From contig NC_081414.1 in assembly GCF_030272615.1 (NCBI RefSeq), positions 520,618,185-520,682,184 of the forward strand: 64,000 bases of DNA, in the 5' to 3' direction. Positions within the stretch are counted from its first letter, which is position 1. Each line of letters opens with the position of its first letter. The position numbers and the translations under genes are program-made. Origin of the DNA: Cryptomeria japonica. Lineage: Eukaryota; Streptophyta; Pinopsida; Cupressales; Cupressaceae. The notes under the pieces were generated by a model, which saw only the letters and a list, made by a program, of their open reading frames with translations, was not told the origin of the DNA and ran no database searches. This document shows, piece by piece, positions 55,243 through 64,000 of this stretch.

Positions 55243-57495
55243 ATGGTGGTTCCCACTCAAGTGCATCGATTAGAGCACTAGAGACGATATAATCGACCGC
55301 GGAACTATGAGCCAGCGGTAAGTAATCAATCTTAAGCCTTTTAATCATTTCATTTTTGAATTTTTTTGTTGAATTTTTTTATTTTTGGCACGTAGAAGTC
55401 AGGCATTCTCATTTTATCGTGCGAGACAGGATCCTATCTCATATTACAATCTTTTGTTGTATTAGACCAATTCCTTATTCATATGAGTTGTTGCCTCTGT
55501 GATGTTTTGTCGTTTGAAAAACAATAAGCATTTTTAAAGGTGCAAACTTGAAATTTTGATTTTGCAGTTTATGTAGTTGGATTTGCATGATGTTTTGCTT
55601 CTCTTATAGGATAATTTGAAATGTTTCCTGATGATCTTTTGTTTAATTTTTGCAGGTTTGATTGCCCCATGTGTTGTTCAGATGTGTATATCCACCTACG
55701 TTGACATTAGTTCATCAGTTATCTAATGTTGACTAGGCTCATATAGATTTGTGTAGATTAACTCATCTTCTCGAGTTGCCTAATATCAGTGTGAATCATG
55801 GTATGCTCACTACATTAGTTGAGAGGTTCCATTCAGAGCATAATACATTTCATTTACCAGTTGGGGAGATGACACTCACTCTTGAGGACATATACAAGAT
55901 TCTTCATATCCCTTTTGCTGGGGGTAAGGTAGATTATGATGTAGCACAACGTCCTAGGTTACTAGCTGTGAGATGGGTATTTAGAGATGCAGACATTTTG
56001 ACATGTTCTATCAGTTGGGATGTGATGATGACCAGGTACAATGAGAAATTTCCACTGGCTTGTGTCTTGGTAGGTTTCATCGGCTACTTTCTTATGCTGG
56101 ACAGGGGACAGCAGAGGTTTTTATGTGGATGGGGCAAGATGTTGGAGAGACTTGTGGAGCAGCCCCAGAGGTTAGGATGGGGTTCATGTATTTTAGCACA
56201 CATGTATCATGAGATGCATGAGATTGTCTACCGAGAGGGGAAGAGTATGGCTGCAAGAGTTCTGATTTTGTAAGTATGGGCCTAGGAGCATCTCCCAGTA
56301 TGCAAACCAATTATGGATGACGCTAGAGATCCACAGCAGCCTATTGTTTATAGATATTGTGGATACATTACGCAGCCCCATCTAGGCAAGACAAATTATT
56401 GGAGATGACACGGGGACAACTTAATAGTCGTGACATGGAGGCTGTACAAGGGTCTAGAGCCATGGGATGATTGGAGAGTTGTATGCAAGAACTTATTCAT
56501 GACTTGGCCTCTTATCAGCAAATCAAAGAAAGTTATTGAGTGTTTCATTGTATCTCGGGTGATGAGGCAGTATGGTAGACCTCAGGGGATCTCGCAAGAG
56601 TTTACTGCATTTTCGTGTTATGCAAATGAGGAGAGGCAAGGCTGGGGACCAAGGCTATCATACACTCTAGGCATGCAAGATCTGACTGGGTTACAATGAC
56701 TTAGATGGGATTACATGGATGATATTGCAGATGTGGAGGTATTGCCCTAGTATAGGGATTGGTTCCAGCAGTATCCATTCCATAGATTCATGGATCCAAT
56801 AGAGTAGGAACCTCTGATAGAGGAGGTTGAGGATGATGCCCCTACACAAGCACTAAACAGGAATAGAGGCAGGTACCAAGAGTTGAGGCTCTGAGGTGGA
56901 TAGGTGGCAATCTTGGCACTAGTATCAGTAGGGTGCCAATTGGTGGTAGGCAGCAACAGAGAGGAGAGGGTGGATCCCTAGGGACTGTTGGCATGAGACT
57001 AGGTGGAGGAGAAGAGGAGAGAGTAGCTCCCAAATAGGTGAGATAGAGGAGGGAGGAACAGGGGGAGGCGGAGGTGGAGATGGAGGAGGTGATGGAGGTG
57101 AAGATGGAGGTAGAGAGCCTACGAGGGATCAGGGGGTGGATACAGTGCAATTGATGAGAGCATGTTTGGCAGGTCTACAGTCACAGTTGATAGTGGCACG
57201 GACTCAGCTGGTGGAGTGAGACTGATAGCTAGCAGAGATGAGGGTTGAGCACGATCATCAGATCGTAGATAGGAGGGCAGAGATAGATGCTTTGTGGTAG
57301 GAAGTACTTCATTAGACAAGTCGAGCAGCCTATTATGTTGCGGCTTACAACGTACCAGTTCTAGTAGCACAATAGGTTGGATCGTATTCTCATTATATGG
57401 CTCGATCGGAGGGAAATCAGGCACCTAGGCAGGATCCGAGTCAGCAGGCTCCACCTCCTCCACCACCTGGCAATGAGGGAGAGGTAGAGAGCTAG
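55243..57495 (+). pseudogene. Plant mobile domain (PMD) gene, antisense in element X2, two exons
   Basis: Exon 1 (55243-55317) starts ATGGTGGTTCCC; a GTAAGT-to-TTTTTGCAG intron (55318-55655) follows. The exon is 75 bases, and exon 2 opens in the same frame as the PMD. The PMD runs from LTHLLELPNISVNHGML (near 55760) through TFHLPVGEMTLTLEDIYKIL (55848-55903), RWVFRDADI, LVGFIGYFL and ILAHMYHEMHEIVYREGKSM (near 56195) to VVTWRLYKGLEPWDDWRVV (near 56425), RVMRQYGRPQGI and WGPRLSYTLG. A Gly-rich then Gln-rich/coiled C-terminus ends in APPPPPPG and a TAG at 57493. About ten stops, several being CGA/CAG/TGG to TGA/TAG, mark decay. In plants PMD genes occur both as host silencing factors (MAIN, MAIL1) and inside transposable elements. 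Confidence 0.78.
55318..55655 (+). other. Predicted intron of the X2 PMD gene
   Basis: GTAAGT at 55318, a T-rich tract and GTTTAATTTTTGCAG ending at 55655 form a good plant intron of 338 bp. Its removal keeps the reading frame (phase 0) between the short first exon and the PMD. An intron in a gene carried antisense in a retroelement would not be spliced from the sense genomic RNA, so it can persist through transposition. Confidence 0.6.
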
Positions 57496-60400
57496 ATTTT
57501 CTTTTTGTAGCTCTGAGATTTTTTTGTAGACACACCCATTATTTGTAGCCCTTACGATTCTTGCTCTGATGGGAGTTTGTATATGTCAGTTGAAATCATT
57601 TTGTACCCTGAGATACTGATGATTATATATACGAGACCTTGATTTGACCTCATTGTAATTATGTCAATTGATTTATGATATGTTTTCTTCTATATGATTT
57701 ATTCTATATATGCATATCTCTTTTCACTATGGATGTAATGCAAATGAATATGGATGTTTGTTTTTGTTTATTTTCATATGCAAATAAAATGAATGAAAAT
57801 GAGTAATGACTAGTGCAATTGCTTTTCATTTTTCTAAGCAATAAGATGAATGCAAATGAATGTATGAATCTGTATAAAATGCTTATGTACACAGCTAACA
57901 TCTCAATACACAAGTACTCGATCAAAGAAGTAATGAAGAAGAGACCACTTAGCTAAGAAATGATGATGCTTCCAACTCTCATTCAGAAGATAAAGAGATC
58001 ATTGTTATCATACTGAAATCACTCTAAATTCACAAAATACAGAATGAAATGCAAGATGAGATGCAATGTAAACCTAGTCACTGGATTTAAAATGCTTAAG
58101 TTTCATCACTGAGCGTTAACAAACATAGCAGGAAGATTAGGGTTCCTTTCTTTTCATGTGCAATATTAATTATCTTGTCTGTAATGACCCTTTTTTTGTT
58201 CATATCCTTGGCCAGATTTCGCAAGGACCCAAATTGCATTATAAAGAAATTCCCTCAAAATAGACAAAGAAATGATGTGAACCTCCCTGTAGCATACAAA
58301 TAAGAGAAGTCAAGGTATGTGTGGTGATTTCACCTTGATGTGAAGGCTCTTATCATAGACACCCAGTTGATTAGATGTTTCCAAATCATCAGAATCATTC
58401 CTACAAACAGAAAACAAAGAAAATATTATGCCCCCAATCCTTGCTCCTCTTACTCAAAATAGACTTCCTCGAGTTACTCAAAGGGATAATAATCGAAAAC
58501 CAATATAAAAGACAGCACACAAAGAAAAATTTCATGCATATCTCAAACTGTTGAGTGATTGTTTTTAGTAATGTTGTTTTGCTTGTGTACTCAGTGATAA
58601 AACTCTTCCGTAGTTAGGAGATAGGTGACTAACTCAGATTGGACGACCAAGTTTCACTGATGTAAAGTTGACTTGGTTGATACTGCTTAGGACATGTAAT
58701 GTGCTATGTCGATTAACCTAAGACTAGAACATTTATCAGTTTCAAGCCATGAGGGTTCCAACGAACCAAGATGTCACAAAAGTGACTGAAATATGTACAA
58801 GAGAAAGCATAGATGCAGCACTTTAGTACAGGAGATAAGACAAACTTGGATAAAATCCTGCAGCCATACTGATCGATGTCATTGTTTTAATTTGATGATC
58901 ATTGATAGGAATTTCTGGTTTCAAAGAGTCACTACCTCGTATAAGACCAATTTGTCTAGTTTTGAGTGTACCCTTCCTTGTACAAGACATGTTGATGTTT
59001 GATAGAGTTTGATAGATTGATAAACAAGACATGTGATAAGTTTGATTGCAAACTTTGAGAGTTTGTCTGTGGTTTCTTTGGTTTAAAGGATAGTCTATGC
59101 TTTCTTGCTTTGATTTTCAGTTATTGATTTTGTGAGTTTTTTATTTTTAGGATTTTTTTTTAGGACATTTTATGTTTTTTAGGAGTTTGTTAGAACATTT
59201 TATGATTTTTAGGATTTTCTTAACTGTGCCCCCAGTATGAAAACCTATATGACATGATGATCTGTAGAATGCATATGGAGACAATGATTTTTTGATATGA
59301 CCTATGTTAATGTAATATACATGATGAAGATGCATCTCGTATTCAAATAAGGATAACCGTGTTTGTTTAGCACTTTGTAATACACCAATTGAATTGGAGG
59401 TACAAAACATTTCATAGATAAGCAGTCAATCAATCCTTAAGGTCCATTGGAACATCCAAATTAACACACTTGGTGACTAGGATTTACAAATGGAGATGCA
59501 GAAAACTTCCCCATAGATTCTTGAAACTTTGATCATTTTTTGCCCATGTGAGTTCAAATGAGTTAATTCCCACTCTTGTGTTCACTAAAGATCCTTAGCA
59601 TCCTATATGACTAGCTACGTGGATTATTCTAGCTTCAAAAGCATCCCGAATAGAGTCTCACTACCAGCAAGCCTTGAGAGCTCCGACAAGGTTATAAACT
59701 GTAATTTATCGAATATTGCTCCATTGCCAGTAGGCGTCCATATCCCTGATGGAGTTACTCGCATGTTCCCATAGTCAAGTTTTTTTTTTTGTCGCACTTT
59801 GTATGTGTGATATTTCAGTTATATATCATTTCTTTTTTGCCTTCAGATGAATATTTGGCATAACACTTTTCTCTTTTTTTTTTTTTGCCTTGACTTGTAA
59901 GTAATGAAACCTACTTGGGTGTGACAATTATAGCGGTGCTAAAGTAGAATTTTAGATTTTTCACTAGTCATATGATCAACTAGGTGTTTAGAATGAATTA
60001 GAGATTTTTTAATGTGTTCAAGATATAGAAATTGATAGATTTTGGGTTAACAAGTCTCAAATAGTGAAATCACTACCCAACCATAAGTAAAGTGTCATCA
60101 CAGGGTAATGTTGAAAATGAATGACCTTATGACCTCGAGGACTTCATGTCTGAATATATAAGAAAGGAGATGACCCTTGTTTGTCTTGGATGCAAACAAA
60201 TGATAAACTTGGACAGTTGCCTTGTTTTATTAATGCTTCTATATGCAAATGCAAAAATCGTATGAATGAGATGCATTTGAAAAAGAAACTATATGTGATG
60301 CAGTGCTTTGAATAAAATGATATGCAATGCAGAAAGAAAAACCTGAACTAACACAGTCCTTAGATATGATATCGTTGAAGGTACATGTTGTTTATAGGGT

Positions 60401-60502
60401 GAGGGATTTTTGTGTAGGTAGTTCATTGGTCCAGCATAAAGATGTCTTTCCAAAAAGGACTCAGCTAAGTGTACATGTCCAACATCTCCAATGTTGATTT
60501 CC
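57496..60502. other. Spacer of element X2 without recognisable genes
   Basis: 3 kb of AT-rich DNA with short accidental frames only. It holds T-runs at 59150-59160, 59780-59790 and 59870-59885, a repeated AGGACATTTTATGTTTTTTAGGA-like word (59150-59215), and no pol motif in any frame. In an autonomous Tat element this interval would hold RT, RNase H and integrase. Confidence 0.55.
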
Positions 60503-62455
60503 TTAGTTTTTGGATTTTGCGATGAAACTAGGGTAGAAACTTATGCAAAGGATTGGATAATGGATCAGATATTGAAAGTTTGGTGCATGAGTAAATGGAA
60601 ACATTTGCGGGATCACCATTGGCATACATCTTGAGGGATGGTGGATTGATAAAGGAAAAGCGGATCTCAAATTGTGAGATTTGGATGGAGGAACAACAAA
60701 GGATTTTGGGACATGAGGATCCAAAATAGATGAAAGAGTTGATGGAGAAATGGATTTGGAAGGTTTGGATGGAGGAACAACAATCTTGGTTGTTGATTTA
60801 TATTTTTCTTTAAATAGTTGTGCTTCAAGGAGATGCTTAGGGATCCACATGGTTTTTTATTTTTCATGCTTTTGTAGTTTCTTGGAATGCATTGCTTCTA
60901 CAAGTGCCTTAGGAACCCATATAGCTTTTAATTTTGCTTTCTTTTTCTTAGTAATCCTTTGTGTCTTTCTAGATGGATGGAAGGTACACAAAGATGTACA
61001 CCTTTGTTGATCTTGCACAAGGGATGGATGAATATAGGGTCCTAAAATGGATGGAAGAGATGAAGGGGAAGGTGTGTACCTAGATTTTGGTTTAGTAGGG
61101 ATACCACCATCTTGAGGAATGTCACTGAGGCCATGACCCTTAATATTGTCTTTAACATGGAGGGATTCTTGCTTGTGAAGATCTACCCTTTTGCGTTTAT
61201 AAATATTTTGACTTGTAGGATCATGAGAGGGCTTTTTAGGCATGACGGATCCTTGAGGTGAACGTGGAGGATTATGACAAGGAAATGAAGGCATAATTTG
61301 ATCTTGACATGGAAGAGGGCCATCAGATAGAGTATTTGACTCTTCATTTTAAATAGGATCATTTGAAAAGGTTGAAGAGGCATCATGATCTTTCTTAGGA
61401 AGGATGCTTTGCTCTTGAGATGGAAGGAGATCATCTTGGAAGAAATGGAAAGCTATTATGGGATCCTCATGGGATGCCATGGAGATAAGATCCTTTTCAA
61501 CCATTGGATGGGATTGAGGAGTTTTGGTGTCTTGATCTTGATTTATGATAGTACTTGTTTCTTCATTCTTCAAATTATCCTCCTAGCACAAAACCACTTC
61601 TAAGGAAGGTCTCCATATTTTGGCATGATGGGGAACATTTTGAGTGGGATTCTCTGGAGTGGGAATGTTTGGAATTGGACTGCATGATAGCATAGGATCT
61701 GGGATTTTTAAATCATGTGAGGAACTTATATCAAGATTGAGATTAGCTTGGATTTCCTTAGGAGATGAACCCTGAAGGTCAACATGAAAAGTTTCATCAT
61801 TAGGTTCATTTTTTGAAGGAGATGGTATGGATTGTTGCTGAGAATCTTCAGAAGATGAAGGCATCATGGAAGAGATGGAGGCCACATATGGAGCCTTGCT
61901 AGACACAGGTTCATAATTTTGATCAGGCTTGGAGGTAGTTCCTTTTCTTTCTTTAGGTGAGTCATTAGGATCTTCAATTTCAATGACACCATTATCAATG
62001 AGATCTTGAATCTTATTTTCATTTTGTCTATGATATGCACAATAGTTACTCGCAAATTCACATCCCCATGTGGTCTTTTTAGGAAATATGATAAGATTAT
62101 GCTCAAGAAGCTCTTTCAAAGTCAACTCAATAGTTTCCCCCAAAGGTGTAAATTGTCTATCTAGGGGATAGATGTATTTTTGTCTTGGTGAAGGTGTCTT
62201 GTGATTTTGTATGAGATTTGGCTTTTGATTTTCAATTACTTTTTGTTCGATCTTATGTAATTGTTTTAGCATTTCTTGAAGTCTAGTATTCTTAATATCA
62301 TAAATTTTCATCCCAAGAGGAGTCATTGAATCTTTTTGTTGAGCTTGAATGTCATATATTTCTCTCTTGAGAACTTGAAGTTGTTGAGCCAAGGTAGTCA
62401 TGGGCTTCTTACTTTTGTCAGAATTTTTAGAAGAGCTTCTGGTTTGAATAGGCAT
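60503..62455 (-). pseudogene. gag-tail / G-patch protein of element X2
   Basis: The minus-strand ATG at 62455 begins MPIQTRSSSK and a coiled-coil-like helix (LAQQLQVLKREIYDIQAQQ). The Tat gag C-terminus follows: RQFTPLGETIELTLKELLEHN, then YCAYHRQNENKIQDLIDNGVIEI near 61970-62050. Its CxYHxxxxHxxxxC knuckle has lost the middle. A long Ser/Pro/Asp-rich linker leads to a damaged G-patch (61130-61210), SILGPYI (near 61035), a Lys-rich IWVPKALVEAMHSK (near 60900) and MWIPKHLLEAQLF (near 60840). The 290-codon open stretch 61583-62455 is the longest intact coding piece in this half of the window. The central capsid domain is absent. Homologous to 14764-16790. Confidence 0.7.
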
Positions 62456-64000
62456 TTAGGACCAATAGGACCGAGAGTTGGATGTGTTGCAGAAGCCAAG
62501 ATCAAATTCAGAGCTAGTTGTTCGGTTAATGTATTGATTGAGAGAAGCAACTAAGATTTAGTCTAGTTTCAGGAATGATCTATCCTGTATAAGATGTTTA
62601 TCTAAGTTGATCCGAGAGAAGTGACTAAGACTCAGTCTGGTTTTAGGAACGATCTATCTTGTATAAGACGTTATCTAAGTGACTTAAGTTTGATAAGTAG
62701 TTGATTGAACTAGTTGAAAGATGATTGACCAAATCGTGCAACACAAATGGCAGAGGTACATTGTCTTGATCTGTTTATGCTCAGGATGATGATAACAAGT
62801 ATTATGCTTGCTATAGACTATTTTAGGTAAGTTTGATTGTTCTGGACTGACAAAATCAAAGATACGTACGACAAGTTTTACGGGACCAGATGACAGTATG
62901 CTAGCTTCAAGATAAATGACAATAGTGTTTTGTACGAGTTGCTACCTAGTACTATACGACAGATGGGTATGTCTGGAATGACAGACTGTTCAGTGCAAAA
63001 TTTTATCGTATGACACAGGATGCAGGGTAAAACAACAATTCTTAGAACCAGATGACAGAAAATCAGAGCTCGTACAAAATAGGATGAAGGCTCAAATGAC
63101 AGACTGTTAGGACTGATGGAATATCATACGACATAGAATATGAACTAGGACGATAAATAAGAAGACTCATATGACTGTTTTCTGGACAGAGGCAAAATTT
63201 TGGGTTTTCAATGACTGATTGACCAGATTTGAGATGGACTGAGTTTTTGATCGCTGACTAACAATGAATAGTTTAGGGGTGGACTGAGTTTTTGATAGCT
63301 AAGGTATACTAGTTTGTGACACGGAAAGATTTTTTGATCACTGAGTTGTTTCTTTTTTTTTCAGTTTTGGTATTCTAGTTTTAGTTTGAGGGATGAAAAC
63401 ACAGAAAACACGTAATATGAATAATAACTCCAATCACAGCATACAAACCCTACAGAAATTGGTGAGAGAAGAAAACCTTTTCTTGTAGACTCAGGTACAC
63501 ACCCAATAGCTAATCAAAATACGGCCACTAAGTCTCACGCAATGGATTCTCAACGCCATATTAGCCGACTCCAAACACTAATGGGGGCACGAAATGATAA
63601 GTATATTGGGAGAGTTACTATCTCTCTTGCACAAAGATTATCACCCCTTTCAGAGGTGAACCGGGTAGCTTCTAATTTTAATTGGAACTACTAAGGGATT
63701 CATTTGGTGCGTCGAGGTATAAACTCAATTAAGAGGTCTCCAACCTTGAAAACCAAGGTTTAATATACCAAAAGGTATAGAGGAGAGCTATTCTCAAGCA
63801 CTATCGTTGACTTGATTTTCATCAAATCACATTTGTTTTATAGTGGGTTGGAGTACTTGGTGTTTTTTTGTTCCCCTCTCACCAACTGTAATGGCTATAG
63901 AGTTATTAGCTCCTTTGGAGGGGAGGCCCGCTAAAGATATACAAATCTCAAACTTAAAGAAATGCCTCAAGGGTTTGGATTTCTAATTGTCTATAAAGAC
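62456..64000 (-). other. Leader of element X2
   Basis: No gene. It contains a 72-bp tandem duplication (62537-62608 and 62609-62681; CTAAGA, GTCTRG, GATCTATC, TGTATAAGA) and a dispersed ATGACAG/ACGACA motif recurring about ten times between 62850 and 63130. A pair of GGACTGAGTTTTTGAT words lies at 63236 and 63281. Such repeats are common in the long leaders of Tat elements. The 5' LTR and primer site were not identified. Confidence 0.45.
62537..62681. repeat. 72-bp tandem duplication in the X2 leader
   Basis: Two adjacent units begin GATTGAGAGAAGCAACTAAG and GATCCGAGAGAAGTGACTAA and end with TATCTAAGT; about 85 percent of bases appear equal by eye. Confidence 0.75.

Larger units (their letters stand above)
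52895..64000 (-). mobile_element. Element X2: pol-less Tat-like element with antisense spliced PMD gene
   Basis: Minus-strand order: leader (beyond 62456), gag-tail/G-patch frame (62455-60503), spacer, antisense PMD gene (55243-57495 plus), tandem repeats, polypurine tract (54077-54063), LTR (54062-52895). No protease, RT, RNase H or integrase motif is found. The 5' LTR would be to the right of the window. G3 coding sequence continues right at its left end, so X2 probably inserted into G3. Confidence 0.65.

Noticed and set aside
58793-59410. Small open frames in the X2 spacer
   Set aside because: About 70-90 codons on both strands, no motif, no repeat of the pattern in X1 or G3.

Overview
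This is a nuclear plant window made almost entirely of old, mutually nested LTR retrotransposons. I see no intact host gene, no rRNA or tRNA gene and no CRISPR array. The large size of the elements, the deep decay, the long LTRs and the Tat-lineage elements with additional reading frames suggest a large, slowly purged genome. A gymnosperm such as a conifer fits best, but that is inference. Stops in the old frames are often TAG or TGA where CAG, TGG or CGA would be expected, as C-to-T decay of methylated DNA would produce.

Layout, with labels used only in this report. (1) Element A (minus, about 1-14685) is a Ty3/gypsy element of the Tat/OTA type. Its long LTR (about 11316-14685) appears to hold an unknown reading frame, and a primer-binding site is at 11292-11309. 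Its gag and protease remnants are followed by an RNase H-like domain that lies before the reverse transcriptase. Element B (plus, 2166-9944), a chromovirus with a C-terminal chromodomain and both LTRs, is inserted in the protease gene of A. (2) Element X1 (plus, about 14686-19729) is a Tat-like element without pol. It encodes a Pro/Ser-rich protein with a G-patch and ends in a polypurine tract and LTR. (3) Element C1 (plus, about 19730-41725) is a Ty1/copia element of SIRE-like type. It carries a 4.6-kb insertion in gag (21877-26468), a 1093-bp insertion after protease (28604-29696), and a second chromovirus G2 (33529-40525) in its 3' LTR. G2 itself carries a likely solo LTR.

(4) C2 (minus, 41726-43238) is a copia LTR with its primer-binding site, followed by an eroded coding exon of unknown family (43239-43800). 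(5) G3 (minus, about 43801-52894) is a Tat element with G-patch, RT, two RNase H domains and integrase, plus an antisense plant-mobile-domain (PMD) gene at its 3' end. A solo copia LTR (47807-48984) is inserted between integrase and PMD. (6) X2 (minus, about 52895 to beyond 64000) has an LTR, polypurine tract, antisense spliced PMD gene (55243-57495) and a gag-tail/G-patch reading frame (60503-62455), but no pol.

The most interesting system is the Tat-like family X/G3. An autonomous pol-bearing member and a pol-less member share one architecture: sense G-patch protein, antisense PMD gene, a conserved polypurine tract and Tat-type LTR. PMD proteins of the MAIN/MAIL1 family act in silencing in Arabidopsis, so an element-borne antisense PMD gene could be a counter-silencing or mobility factor. 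That function is inference.
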